Positions 11,468-22,898 of a stretch of DNA of 64,000 bases are shown here, piece by piece (position 1 is the stretch's first letter; each line of letters opens with the position of its first letter). The notes beneath the pieces are model-generated. The model ran no database searches, had not been told where the DNA came from, and saw only the letters and a list, made by a program, of their open reading frames with translations. The stretch comes from Laguncularia racemosa. Taxonomy: Eukaryota; Streptophyta; Magnoliopsida; Myrtales; Combretaceae. Both the position numbers and the translations under genes were made by a program. The stretch covers positions 186,001 through 250,000 of the forward strand of contig JBBMOL010000282.1 of the NCBI GenBank assembly GCA_037954665.1, given 5' to 3'.

Positions 11468-11690
11468 CTACCTCACTAAGCACTGGTTATCTATCTTTGT
11501 GGCCTTGATTGTAGACATTGGCAGAATGCTTATAGAAGAGTTATTGCCTTTGAATGTTCTCTTAATGGGATGCTCATTGAGCATATTTTCCATATAAAGA
11601 GGATGGTTATGATTGGAATTCTTAGCACACATGTCTGTGTCTATAAAAAGTATTGCATTCTCATGTGTATTGGCCATTCTTCTTATAAGT
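11468..11690 (-). pseudogene. Element B protease region
   Basis: A minus-strand open segment of about 69 codons is clearly the sister of the element C protease at 31,653-31,946. Both share the pattern MA(K/N)(A/T)(Y/H)EN(V/A)ILF, then TDMCAKN, then SIN or SIS, then STIKAT or STLKAT, then DNQ(R/C)LVR. The catalytic region reads KGNNSS where C has IDNGSS, so the active-site Asp is missing. The frame stops at 11,468. This domain would have released Gag and Pol proteins from the polyprotein. Confidence 0.6.
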
Positions 11691-11949
11691 CACACTAAAC
11701 TACATTCTCTGTACTATCTCTCAAAGATCTAGGCAAGTGTACTTGTTGTTACAAGCCGTGCATCCTTATTAAATTCTAGCAAGTAAATTTTTTTTATGAA
11801 ATTAGCCGTCTTCCTTAAGGTGATAGTCACTAGTGGGCATGCACCTTCATCATTTCTAGTTAGAGCCTCCTGCTTGTCACGTGCTTCGATATGTGACATA
11901 TTTCTTTCTTCAATTCTAAGATCATAGTTGAGAGCATTTGCAGTACCTC

Positions 11950-13384
11950 ATTAATTATTATGTATAGGAAGTAGAATATTACGAGCATCATTATTTGCTA
12001 TAATAAGTTTTCCATTATAGACCTTATCATTTAAAACCTTCTTCAAAGTTCAATACTCTTTTGTAGGATGATCTACAATCCTATGATATCTGCATAACTT
12101 GGGATCATTCTTCTCATTTTGAGTTGATAAAAAATCCATCTTCAAGAGCTTAATATTCTCATCTCACAACCATTGCTCAAGTAGTGTGTGCTTTTCCCAT
12201 TTAGCATGGGAATGAAAGAGTTAGTGTAGAGCCTCTTGATATGTCATTTCTTAGTTTCTTATTATTTCTAGGAGTCTTAACCTAGGTTGAGCTAGTAGAC
12301 ATTGCTTGTTTCCCAAATCTCCCTTTTTCTCATCATTACCTTGCAACGGAGTTATTAGTTCTTCTCGTTGTCTCAACGAGTGTAGAGAAAGAACTTAAGT
12401 TGAGATTTTCCAAATGGACTGCATACTTAATGAATATCCCTTAGATACAGATCTTCACCAAGCTCTCTCATCACATACATCTTAGATGTCTAGGGTTTGC
12501 TCTCTAAAGCGCTCTATATAATCTATCATATCTTCCTTCAGGTTTTATCGTGTTCTCCCCATATTCATTATCATGACCCACTCCTAAGTAGAGAAGAATT
12601 TCTCTAAGAATAGCTTACACATAATCTCTCATGAATCAATTGACCCTGTAAAGAGATTGACATACCGGGTACATGATTTCTCGGTTACTGATTAGGAGAA
12701 TTCTTTAAGTCTAGAGTATACCTCCAATGTCATAATAAATTTGAGCAAATGTTCTTTGACACTCTTTTTCTTACCATTGAACAACATGAACTTGAGATTA
12801 ACATAGTCCTTAGGGTAAGGCTTTTCAGTAACATGATGATGATATGGGAGTTTTAGCTCTAGTACTCCCACGATCAACTTTACTTGTATTTCTCATGTCT
12901 AAGTCTTCCTATGTTACAAAAGAAGTCCTTGGAGTAGGTGCCATAGAAGTAGAGGTGAGAGTAGGTTGATAGGTAGATCCACTAAGGACATTGGGGAGGG
13001 GAACATGTGAGGGCTACCATGCTGGACTATTGCATTCCCTCCTTCAACCATCGGTTGATGAGCTACATTTGGTGGAACTACATGGATGGTGCCTTGTTGT
13101 ATAGCAATGCTGGTGTTTGGTAGAGCCTCACCTTGTTGGGCTACAATAGTGGTAGCCAACACCTTCACAAGGAGAGTAAGCATGGTCATGAGTTGATTTG
13201 AAGCCTTTGTGTTCTCCTGTATAGTCTACATCATTTGTGTAGGATCTAATAGAGCCATAGGTTGTGAATTACCACAACTAGTATTCTATGGCAATGGAGG
13301 CAAGTTCCACTCCATTGGTTCAGTATTAAGATCTTGTTCTTAAGAAGTATTGTTAGATGGCCTTTTCTTCTTAAGAGGTGCTGT
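11950..13384 (-). pseudogene. Element B gag remnant
   Basis: The capsid gene of element B on the minus strand. Blocks shared with C include GVLELKLPYHHHVTEKPY, KDYVNLKFMLFNGK and LKFIMTLEVY (12,692-12,877), which is the gag core. The N-terminal linker (12,914-13,189) is rich in Pro, Leu and Val. Where C has a start codon in the context GTAATGGCACCT, B has GTAACAGCACCT at about 13,381, so the start codon is gone. Frames are broken throughout. Confidence 0.6.
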
Positions 13385-13406
13385 TACTCTTTTATCACTT
13401 TGCTTT

Positions 13407-13426
13407 GTCTTCAGTGGAGCCACCAA
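13407..13426 (-). other. Primer-binding site of element B
   Basis: On the minus strand this reads TTGGTGGCTCCACTGAAGAC, directly inside the LTR. It corresponds to TAGCGACTCCGTTGGAGAC in C. Tat/Ogre elements are known to use a TGGCGACTCC-type site (as I recall, complementary to arginine tRNA) rather than initiator-Met tRNA. Confidence 0.55.
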
Positions 13427-13428
13427 AA

Positions 13429-14060
13429 TGTAGAAGGGGGATTCTAGCTAGAGTGGTCACATGAGTATCACACAGATACTACACTACACGTGACTTTAGA
13501 GAAATGATACGGAAATGGAATGTTATGGAATGAATAGGGAGAGAGTGGAAAGGAGGGGAAACAAATAATCTCAAGAGTCTCGAATGCATAAGTGATAGAC
13601 AAGGGTGCCAAGGAGACCTCAAGTATCAACATTTCAATTCTTACACAATTGAGATTGTTTTTCACCTAAACGCTTGTTTGGTCCTTGAGAGCAAAGAATT
13701 CACAGTGAAACATCATTTTCTCTAATCCCAAAAATTGTATGAAATGAGAAGGAATGACTACAAATTTATAGATTTTTTGGCCTAATAACATTCATCAGAT
13801 CATCTTAGTGATCGATTAATGAGACAAAGTATGCTCATTTCAAGATTACCTTGATGAGCATGCTATGAATCAAGGCTAGTAGCCTTTCTCATAAGTACAT
13901 GAACTTATATGAGAAAAGTTGAATGTGGATACTGATTCAATAATTTCTATTCCAAGCCTCCCTAAATCATCTCAAAAAATAAACCGGACTCACTGAATCC
14001 TATTACCTAACCCATGGGATCAAGCTAAATAATTAATATTGCAAATATTAGCTCCCTGCA
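13429..14060 (-). repeat. 5' LTR of element B
   Basis: A minus-strand LTR of about 632 bases, running from TGCAGGGAGC at 14,060 to TCTACA at 13,429 next to the primer site. Its U3 shares ATTAATTATTTAGCTT and GGGTTAGGT with 47,786-48,250. Its downstream part shares CCCTTGTCTATCAC and GTGACCACTC with 15,560-15,930. The outer boundary is inferred from homology and not from a target duplication. Confidence 0.6.
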
Positions 14061-15559
14061 AAGCGGTAAATGACAAGCAATTTGAGTCTCCATATTTTTA
14101 CTCTTATCTTATCTGCTTCATCTCAGCCATGTGGCATCTAACACTAGCAATTTGCTTTTTAGAATAGGAAAGCTGCGGATTTTGGGCATCCATCAGCCAG
14201 AGGTTTAATAAGTGATTGCTTAGTGTTTCTCTTTCTTTTTTAATCCGTTTTTCAGCTGGGTGTGATGAAATCGAGACGAGTTTATTTTATGTTTCACTTT
14301 AAGTTTTGCAGTGAGTTTCCCATTGAACCATATACTTTTGCTCTTTTAACTTTTTAGAGCATGTCAAAGTGAAGCAGTGAACTAAATTTGTTGGATCTAA
14401 GCTGTCAAAAGAAGAGTAAAGTTTTAGGATGAGTGGCATAGCACAAAATTATTTTTAAGGTTATTCAGCTCATATATTTGTTAGTAGGTGCTAATGGGTC
14501 GTGTAAGACGGAGGCTCAAAACCATCTATCAGATAACTAATAATTTTTTTTTTTTTTCAAGTATAAAATTCAGAACTTTCTAACTAACATTAACTTATTA
14601 TTCCTTACAATTCCCACAATTCATTTGACACTTTATTCAGATAAGATATGCCAAACATTTCAGCTTTCACTTTGTAGGTGTTGTATTCACCTGTAACGTT
14701 CATCCTATTCTCTCTTAAATGAAGAAAGACATCACAACTTTAATTTATTCCCCTTCTTTTCCCACATAATCAGGGTTTCAGCTATTCTTGTCGGATCAAC
14801 TATGGATCCTATGTCGTTTCCTTCAAGTTGTTTCGAATATCGTCGGTGATTTCAGTAATTTGAAGCTATTAAGCTTTTAATTTTACACAATAAATTCAGT
14901 TTTTAAATCATATTTTCCAACTATTCCAAAGCCAGAATAGTTGAAGTTACGCCCTCCTTTCGATCTAGCCAGGACGAGCTTCTTCATTATTGACATGTAA
15001 ATCATTTTAAAACTTAAAGAAGTCTAATTTTTTACTTCAAAAGTTCAAAGTTATAAATTCAAGGAAATAAATTTGGCTTCGTAATCCATGATTTCTTGTG
15101 TTCTTTGTTTGAAGCTGCTCAATAGCTAGATGTTTATTTTCGTTGAGATTTTGAATGGATATAAAGAAGCTCCTTTCCGAATTCCAACATATTCTACGGA
15201 TATCCCCATTTGCATTAGAAATCTCTTTTCTCTATTTCCTCTAATCACCTTTCACAGTCAGGCGAAAGATATTTTTCAAACTTTTTTTCAATATATGTTA
15301 GAATCCAAATTTTTGCGGTTGTTAAAATTATATTAGTAGTCTTAAGAGTTTATAAATATTAGTAGTTTATATTGACTATCCATTAACATTGGCGATTAGC
15401 AATAACGAAAAATACTAAAAATTTTTTATTAAAAGTTAATTTACTCTTTCTAAAAATAAGAAACATATTTATCATTTTTAAATGATATTTTCTATAATAA
15501 TTAACCATTACTATTATAAATCGGCTAAGTTTTTTACCTCACCTTTAGATGCTGATAAC
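14061..15559. other. No recognisable gene between elements B and C
   Basis: About 1.5 kb of AT-rich DNA separates the two head-to-head Tat elements. Open stretches are short and show no domain. Given its position it may contain target DNA older than both insertions. Confidence 0.4.
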
Positions 15560-15930
15560 AGCCCACTAGTAATCATAACATCTCAGTTATTCCTACTCAT
15601 TAAGGGACCTTTTTCCCAAATATTCTAGAGATTGGAGAAATAGTATTCCACCAAGAGTTCTCTGCTTTCAATGATCAAATAAGAGATCAAGCGAAGAACG
15701 ATCTCCATTGCCCAAATACTGTAAGGTTAGGTGCTTCAGGTCCCCTTAGCTCCCTTGTCTATCACATGTGCATTTGAGACGCTTCAGATTACTTATTCCT
15801 CCTCCCTGCCGCTCTTTCCCTAGTTATCCCATCACGTGTCATTTCTGAATTGTTTTCTTCTGAATTCAAGTGCATTGCAGTACTCGCATAATACGCACGT
15901 GACCACTCCTACTAGGACTCTTAATCTACA
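15560..15930 (+). repeat. 5' LTR of element C, 5'-truncated
   Basis: The downstream half of a Tat LTR ending in CTACA at 15,930. It shares CTCATTAAGGGACC, GAGTTCTCT and AAGAGATCAAGC with 48,140-48,235, and CCCTTGTCTATCAC and GTGACCACTC with B. The U3 present in B and at 47.8 kb cannot be found upstream, so the 5' part is lost. The left boundary is approximate. Confidence 0.6.
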
Positions 15931-15933
15931 TTT

Positions 15934-15952
15934 TAGCGACTCCGTTGGAGAC
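15934..15952 (+). other. Primer-binding site of element C
   Basis: TAGCGACTCCGTTGGAGAC, three bases after the LTR end. It resembles the TGGCGACTCC-type site of Tat/Ogre elements and differs from the TGGTATCAGAGC site of the other elements here. Confidence 0.55.
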
Positions 15953-15974
15953 AGAGCTAAGTGGCCAAAGGGTA

Positions 15975-17621
15975 ATGGCACCTGCTAGGAAGAGAGGTCC
16001 ATCTAACAATGTCTATCAAGAATAAGATCCTAACATTGAATTGATGAAGTAGAACTTACCTCAAATACCATAGATTATTAGTTAAGGCAATTCACAGCCT
16101 AAGGTTCCCATAAATCTTGCATAAATGATGCAGATTATGTAAGAGAACACAAGAGCTCTGAATCAACTCATAACCATGCTTGCTCCGCTTGTCATAGGTT
16201 CAGCTACCACCACTACTATGCAACAAGGTGTGGCTTCGCCAAAAACCAACATTGCTACGTAGTAAAGTGTCACCAATGCAGCTCCATCACATGCAGTTCC
16301 TCCCATTAACCCTCCTATTGATGAGGAGAACAATCCTCAAGAGCAACCGGATGTTCCACCTCCTAATGCTCTTAATGGATTTAGTTGTCAGCCTACTCCC
16401 ACACTTGCTTCCATGGTATCTACCTCAGGGACATCATTTGTAACGAAGGAAGACTTGGACATATACCTAAAAGAAATACAAGCAAAGTCGACTGTGGGAG
16501 TACTAGTGTTAAGACTCCCTTACCATCAACACATTGCTAAAAAACCGTATCTTAAGGACTATGTTAGTTCTAAGTTCATCCTGTTCAATGGCAAGAAAGG
16601 GAGTGCCAAAAAACATTTACATAAGTTTATCAAGACTTTGGAAGTATACAAGTTGGATGATGACCTGAAACTCAAAGAATTTTCCAAATCACTAACCGAA
16701 AAAGGCATATACCTAATATGTCAATCTCCCTAGAGGGTCAATTGATTCATGGGGTCCTATGTATAAGTTATTCCTAGAAACGTTCTTCTCTACCTAGGAA
16801 TGGGTCATGATCACGAAAAAGGGAAGAACACGGTAGTACCCTAAGGAAGACTTGATGGATTATATAGAACGCTTCAGGAAGCGCACACTTGACATCTAAG
16901 ACGTATGTGATGAGAGGGAATTAATGAAGATTTGCATCTACGGAATGTTCACTGAGTATGCAGTCCAATTAGAAAATCTCAATCTAAGTTCCTTTCTACA
17001 CTAGTTAAGACCGTAAGGAGAACTAACAACAATGAGGAGAAAATGAAAGGTTTGGGAAATGAGAAACATCTGCTAGCTCAGCCTAAGTTGAGACCCTTAG
17101 TGATAATAAGAAGCTAAAGAATGATATGCCCCAAGGATCTACATCGGTTCTCCCTTTCCCATGCATAATGAGAAAGGTACATACTTTGTTTGACCAATGG
17201 TTACAAGATGGAAATATCAAGTTCCCAAGAGTAGATCGTTTACTAACATAAAATGAGAAGAATGATTCTAAGTTTTGCACGTATCATAGATTCATAGGTC
17301 ACCTTATGAAATAGTGTTTGACTTTAAAGAAGATTTCCAATGATAAGGTCTGTAATGGGAAACTTATCATAAAAAAACGATTTCCATAATAATCCACTTT
17401 CTACACATAATAATCAGTAGGGTACTACAATATCATCAACCACAATCCTAGCACTGAAGGAGGAGATAGGTCACATGCTGAGGTGTGTAATGTACAAGAG
17501 ATTATAATTGGGAATAATGAGGATGCATGTACACTAGAAGTGGCTACCCTAATGAAGACAATTAACTTCAATTTTTTTTTAATTTATTGGGGTTTAACAA
17601 GGATGTACGTCTTGTAGCAGC
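15975..17621 (+). pseudogene. Element C gag remnant
   Basis: The capsid gene of element C. It starts at ATG 15,975 (MAPARKRGPSNN) soon after the primer site and runs with many stops to the point where element D is inserted. The best-preserved part is 16,413-16,733: an N-terminal linker, then GVLVLRLPYHQHIAKKPYL, then SSKFILFNGKKGSAKKHL, which is the gag core shared with B. Further blocks continue to about 17,490 in shifting frames. No zinc knuckle is recognisable. Gag would form the virus-like particle in the cytoplasm. Confidence 0.6.
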
Positions 17622-17626
17622 AACTA

Positions 17627-18533
17627 TGATAGGAATCAAAATCCTACAAGATCTATCATTAGGGCAAGAGCCAAATGGTTACAAAATTTGGTGATGAGGG
17701 TCTTCTTTGAACAAATCGATCCCAGAAATATTTGTATACTAACTTCTTTTCTATTACTTATTTGTTGTGCATTCCAGTAGGCATACTTGTCAGGTTTTAC
17801 AGGGTGATGGACAAACTCACTAAAACTCAACTTGTGGGTTATTCATGGACCGATATAAACCAAAGAAGAATCGGTCTAACAAATTATTCAATTGAATTGA
17901 AGAACCGGCCACTTGAAGAACCTTGTACTTGTAATTGTTGTTTTTGAGAACCAGCTATTTCATTTAGCATTTGTAATTTCTTTTCTTGGAACCGGCCACC
18001 TAAGTGGCTTATTTGTAATTTTCATGTGAATTTTACCATAATAGGAGCAAGTATAAATACTTTCTAACTAGGGTTTGTAGAGGACTTTTGACATTTTGAT
18101 AAAACCAAACACTTTACCATGAGGGAGTCCTTGCATGCAAATTACATCTCTTATCAATTTCATGTGTGGAATTGTGTCGAGATTGGCTTAAGAATTTTGT
18201 GAGTAATATCAATTTTCTTAAGTTGATTCCAATTATTACTAGTGTGTCATATCTAGTGAGTGATTGGATTTGTTCTTATTGTGTTCATATTTCATGCTAA
18301 TTAGGGTTCCGTATCCAATCTAAGGTTCATGCCATTTTAGTTGGAAATTGGTCTCTTTTGTATTGTTCATTTGATTTGTTTTAGAAGTACAATTGATTTT
18401 CATTTTCAATTGCGTGAATATCATATGAAATTTAGGGTTTAAGAACTTGTTGGTGTCACGCATTTTGTGGACTTGTTTGATTGATTCTTCAGTTGACATT
18501 ATATAATTGCAATCCATCAATTGAAGCACATCA
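17627..18533 (+). repeat. 5' LTR of element D
   Basis: A 907-base LTR from TGATAGGAATC to CACATCA. It closely resembles the right LTR at 30,681 and more distantly the LTRs of H. Its first 60 bases retain a reading frame with an ITRARAK-like motif shared with D's other LTR and with H. Confidence 0.9.
18052..18059 (+). promoter_or_regulatory. TATA box of the D 5' LTR
   Basis: TATAAATA in the context GTATAAATACTT, at the same relative place as in the right LTR (31,106-31,113) and in both H LTRs. Confidence 0.6.
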
Positions 18534-18539
18534 TCATTT

Positions 18540-18551
18540 TGGTATCAGAAC
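18540..18551 (+). other. Primer-binding site of element D
   Basis: TGGTATCAGAAC, six bases after the LTR end. This is one base off the classic TGGTATCAGAGC complementary to initiator-methionine tRNA. Confidence 0.75.
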
Positions 18552-19380
18552 ATTGGTTTTTGAGAAAGGAATTTTCGTGATCATCACAACTTGAAATTAG
18601 GGTTCTTGAATTTCTACTTATTGATCCAAAGTGTTAAGGTGGAATTGAAGTACATGATTTTGTTATTGTGGTGTCATACTTGTTGTTTGTTGTAGTAGAA
18701 GTGGATATCTTGTTGTAACTCCTTTGTTCTTGACTTGCCGTGAAGGGAATTGGTGGAGTAAGAAGTGTATTTCCTAGTGTTTGTTATAGAATTGGAAATT
18801 TATTATTTGTGATAAAAGAGAAGTGAATTCTTATAAGAGTTTTCGGAATTGGGGAGTGCAATTTACAATTTCTAGATTTGAATTTGTGTGGAGAATAGGG
18901 AAATTATTTGAATTCAAACACATCCATTAAGCTTGAAGAACTTATTGAGTGGTATTGATTACATTTCATTTGAAGTTGAAATTGATTCTTACAATTTGTG
19001 AAGAAAGTTGCATTAAGGGTGTTAATTTGAATTTGTTGCCGTGTTCGTATGTGTATGTGTGGTGGTGTAAGGGAGTGTATTGAATTGGTGGAGTTGTGTT
19101 GTGTATATTGAGTTGAAGGGTATTGCACTGTGAAGTGAAGTGTTGTGTGTGTGTGTAGTGGTGGTTGAAGTGAGTGCACCGTGTATATGTGTAGTGTGTG
19201 TAATGGTATGAATTATTGTGGGGGTGTGTGTGAGGAAGGTGCTGCACGTGGAGATTGAAGTGTGTGTGTGTGTCGTGACTAAAAGGGAAAGTTAAGTAGT
19301 GAAGTTTGAAATTCAAAAACAAGCATTTAAGTGTAAAAGTTATAGAGTATTATTACTTAAACACTTGCTTAGTTGAATTC
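18552..19380 (+). other. Leader of element D, first part
   Basis: Non-coding leader between the primer site and the protease ORF, continued at 29,551-29,694 beyond E. The stretch 19,030-19,290 is very rich in GTG/TGTG. It yields long minus-strand open frames full of His and Thr, which are artefacts of that composition. No gag domain is visible. The leader of H (52,580-53,349) is the counterpart. Confidence 0.6.
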
Positions 19381-19954
19381 TGTTGGTCCCAATTAGATTA
19401 ACAAAGAGGGGGGGTGAATTGATTAATTACTTAAAGTTTCACTTTTTCGCAAATTAACCAAAACTCTTGACTAATAAAATCACGTGAATAACAATAATGA
19501 AGAACAATAATGTGAAGTAAATAAAAAGTAGAGAAGAGTAGAATGCTTAGATATTTATAGAGGTTCCGCCTCGAGCGTCAGTCCTTTCTTTCAGCTCCAC
19601 GCTGGGGTCCCAGTTGTCTATATCAGTTGTGTTTCACTATATCAACAAATTGAAGATATATAACATAAGCCTCTTCAAGGCAAAGTCTCACTGTTGAGTC
19701 TTTCTAGCTTCTTCACTAAGCTAATCACTCAACTATAGTGATGAAACAACAAACAATTCCTTATTCACGAAAGGAATCTCAACAACATCAATGAGGAATA
19801 ACAGATTTCCTCTAGATCACATGTATATGTAAAGATTTTTGCTTGAAGATGTATGAGTCTTTTCTTCTCGTGTGTCGTTTTTTCTTTCAACAACGTTCTC
19901 TCTTTTTTGTTGTTAATCAACGTTCTCCTCCTCTTTTTTCATTTAAATTAAACA

Positions 19955-19966
19955 CTTTATATATGG
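19955..19966 (-). promoter_or_regulatory. TATA box of the E 3' LTR
   Basis: The minus strand reads CCATATATAAAG, conserved in the other LTR at 28,658-28,669. U3 would then be about 880 bases long. Confidence 0.55.
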
Positions 19967-20496
19967 AGAAAACATAACGGCTACTTTCTACGTGATAATC
20001 TTGAATTTATTTGTGAATTTTCAATTCAAAAATAAGTTGGATCCGTTGAGGAAGATCTGCATTCGTGATATTCTTGATGAGGATAAGCTTGTATAATTAG
20101 TTTAACCAAGATCTTCTTTGGATATATCTCTTGGATCAAGTTTGTTGAAGATATCCCTCACATTGTGGAACCATATCTTGATATAACAACCATATCTCTT
20201 ATCCTTATATTTGTAACTGCTGGATCTCCCAAAATATAGTACAAATATCCAATTTTAAATCTGGATAAAACTTGTAAATCCTATATGATCTCACTTTATC
20301 ATAAAATGAAATCTTTGAATAAAATCTTGTAAAAATTTATGTAAATTAAAAAACCTTTGATATAAAATCCAACTTTAGTAAAACACATCAAGTATGTTAC
20401 CCAAAAATACTTGACATGTGGAGCTAGGCCTTGAAATTTATTAAAACTATCGATATAAAATTTAGAACGTAATCTGGAAAAATTCGTAATAGACAT

Positions 20497-20720
20497 GAAA
20501 GGTTCTGAAAGTGCTTCTGAAGCAAACCTGTTAACTGTCCTGAAGGTTCTGAAAGTGCTTCTGAAACAAACCTTTCAACTGTTCTCCTGTTATGAAGGTT
20601 CTGAAAGTGCTTCTGAGAGGTTACCACGATAACTACGGATACACTACACAACTTCTGAAACACCTTCTGTCAGAACAAAAATAGTCTTTATAACACTTTT
20701 GAAGGTTCTGAACAAGCTTC
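20497..20720 (-). repeat. U3 repeats of element E (GGTTCTGAAAGTGCTTCTGA)
   Basis: The 20-base motif GGTTCTGAAAGTGCTTCTGA (plus-strand reading) begins at 20,501, 20,545 and 20,597. Degenerate half-copies follow to about 20,720. The set is conserved in the other LTR (29,200-29,420). It lies upstream of the TATA box in transcription direction, where copia elements often have tandem enhancer boxes. Confidence 0.75.
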
Positions 20721-20841
20721 TGTCTCCTTGTTCAACTTTAGAAAAAATTACATGCTATCTTAAACATTCATTACACTCATTCCTCTTTTGTTAACATCAA
20801 AACTAAATTAAGAACTTAACATTCTCCCCCTAACATCAACA

Positions 20842-20857
20842 TTCTCCCCCTTTTTGA
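20842..20857 (-). other. Polypurine tract of element E
   Basis: The minus strand reads TCAAAAAGGGGGAGAA, directly inside the 3' LTR. This is the usual tract of SIRE-type elements. Imperfect further copies of TTCTCCCCC occur at 21,056 and inside the LTR at 20,823. Confidence 0.8.
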
Positions 20858-21162
20858 TGATAACAAAACATCATTAGATAATCAAAATATACACAACTTT
20901 CATGTTTAAGCATATATTCCTATAACAGAATCTTAAGCACAATCGTGTTATTATAAACACATTGATCATAAGCACTCATAAGCAATATAGAATCATTATA
21001 AGCAGCATTGATAGATATAATAGAATCATTCTTCTCCTAACATCAACATTTACCATTCTCCCCCTTTTTGTTAACAGCAAAAGGGATATCTCCCCCTTAA
21101 ATGATGCATAAAAGATAACAAAAGTCTTTTACAACTTGATTCGAAAACAAAATTTAAAAGAA

Positions 21163-22898
21163 CTAAGATTTTCTAGATCTTGTGACTCGAGAGGTAGAGG
21201 GAGTGGTGGAATGTTTGGTTGACGAAGGTTTCTCTGGTGAAGTATCCAAGTCGATGATGTGAGCGCTAGAGCGAACATAATCTGGAAATTTGTTGGATAA
21301 GAAGAGCTTGATTTCACCATGAAGACTTGTGATAGATTGGGAAGTTTTATCCATCTTGGAGTCCAAAGTCTTGAAGGAGTTAGTAACTGAATCCCCAATC
21401 TTCCTCACTTGAGAGACAAATTTATCAAACGCAATCACATTATTAGATAAATCTTGTTTGACTCTCGCACTAAATTCATCATAGAGAATCCTATTGTGAT
21501 GGAGATCGGTAATCATCTTCTTAGAATTCTTCTTGATATCAGAAAGAATATCAGAAGTTTGTTTAACTTGTAACTCCATTGATTCAAGTCTCCTCAGATC
21601 AGATCGTTGTAGAACTTCATCTGTCAAAGTTGTCTTAACCAAATCCGATAGTTCATGTTTCAAACTTTCTCGAACAACATTCTTTATTTGTTCTAGATCA
21701 ACATTGGATATAACTTCTTTTGTTCCACTCTTCCCAGCCTCTTCACCATATGATTTCTTCCCATGATCTGTTTCAACTTCTGTTCTAGGTTCTGAACTAG
21801 GTTCTGAACCTCCTTCTTGAACAGATATTCCAAAAGGAACTATTCTTTTTATATGCTTTTGATGGACAAAATGTGCACCATCATTCGCATACCATAAACA
21901 ATCCTTAACAAAGATGGACATGTGATGAAAAACTTCTTTACCTATCCTCTTTAATTTAATAGGTTCAGATGAGCTGGTAGGCAAAACTACCCTTTAAACA
22001 CAAACAATCGCATCAGTATATTCCCAAACACCAAACTTTCTTTATTCCTCCAAATTTGATCAATGACTCTAGAAGCCATGTCCACATTCTTTTTGTTAAT
22101 CATTGCATAGATAATTTAAGCATGTTCTATGGACATTGAAGTAGAACTGCCCTTCCTTGGACATAGACATTTAACAATTATCTTATGTATGATTCGAGGA
22201 AACAACTCGAAATCAATGATCATTGCTTCTTTTCCATAATCCATTTGTAAGCCTCCATTTATAGCAGCAAACAGATCATTCCTAGGCATGTTCGTAATCT
22301 CTACATCATCATTTACATCATGTAGATGTAGACATTTAATTACATCTGCCCTAGAAATTGAAATGTCTTGATCACATACTCTGGAAACTAAAACATTCCC
22401 TGCCGCAAGACTTAAACTTCCATAAAATTCTTTGACACACTCACCATAAACTAGAACTTGAGTAGAGCAAAGTTCCATGCATCCTATGGGTTCTAACTGT
22501 TCATTCTAGTAAAATCCATTACTAGTAAAGAAATTAAAATCCACAAAACTACAAGAACACACCTCATTTTTCTTCTTTCGAAGAGATTTTGAATTTGAGG
22601 GTTTCAGAGCTAGCACATTCTCTTGTTTCGTTTGCTTCTTGGATGCTTTCTTGAGCGAAGAGGTTTCTTGAGTAGCTTTTCTTTTTCCTTTTGAAGACGA
22701 TGCAGCTCATTTTCTTTTGGAAATCTTCTTGGAACCTATGATAGATTCGGAATCAGGGGAACTCGGATTCTCCTCTATTGAAGGTTCTTGATATTTTTCC
22801 GAAGAATTTGAAGATTCATCATGAATCACTAAAGGCTTGTTTGATGATTTTGTTTTGAATGATTTTTGTTTGAGGCGTTCTGATGTTTTAGGTGCCAT
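21163..22898 (-). pseudogene. Third ORF of element E, plant-transposon-protein-like plus coiled coil
   Basis: The extra ORF that SIRE-type elements carry after pol, often called envelope-like. It starts at ATG 22,898, overlapping the end of pol by 11 bases. Segment 1 (22,707-22,898) is a basic, Ser/Lys-rich leader beginning MAPKTSERLKQKS. Segment 2 (22,116-22,478) has VKEFYGSLSLAAGNVLVSRV and STSMSIEHA, the pattern I recognise from proteins annotated as putative plant transposon protein. Segment 3 (21,163-21,984) has long heptad-rich helices and ends TSRVTRSRKS. I see no signal peptide or convincing membrane anchor. Stops at 22,707 and 22,116, another near 22,510, and a frameshift between 22,115 and 21,985 break it. 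Its role is unknown. Confidence 0.6.

Larger units (their letters stand above)
8578..14060 (-). mobile_element. Element B: truncated Tat-type gypsy
   Basis: A minus-strand Ty3/gypsy element of the same family as element C. Read from right to left it holds a 5' LTR (14,060-13,429), a primer site, gag remnants, protease, reverse transcriptase, RNase H, a second RNase H-like segment and the start of integrase, where it is cut off at about 8,578. The 3' LTR is missing. Assignment to the Tat lineage rests on the primer site (TGGYGACTCC-type rather than Met-tRNA type), on the extra RNase H-like segment and on the IDNGSS-type protease of its sister C. It preserves the uninterrupted version of the site where D entered C. 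All frames are heavily interrupted. Confidence 0.75.
19381..20841 (-). repeat. 3' LTR of element E
   Basis: 1,461 bases. On the plus strand it opens TGTTGGTCCC and closes CATCAACA, so on the minus strand it is TG...CA. It abuts the polypurine tract at its right side. It is the partner of 28,085-29,545. Confidence 0.93.

Noticed and set aside
18904..19322. Two overlapping minus-strand open frames of 91 and 118 codons, rich in His and Thr
   Set aside because: They come from the GTG/TGTG-rich leader of element D. The composition is repetitive, and no domain or start context supports a gene.
21163..22898. Viral envelope gene in element E
   Set aside because: There is no visible signal peptide, fusion peptide or membrane anchor. 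The middle segment better fits a plant transposon-associated family, so the envelope label was not used.
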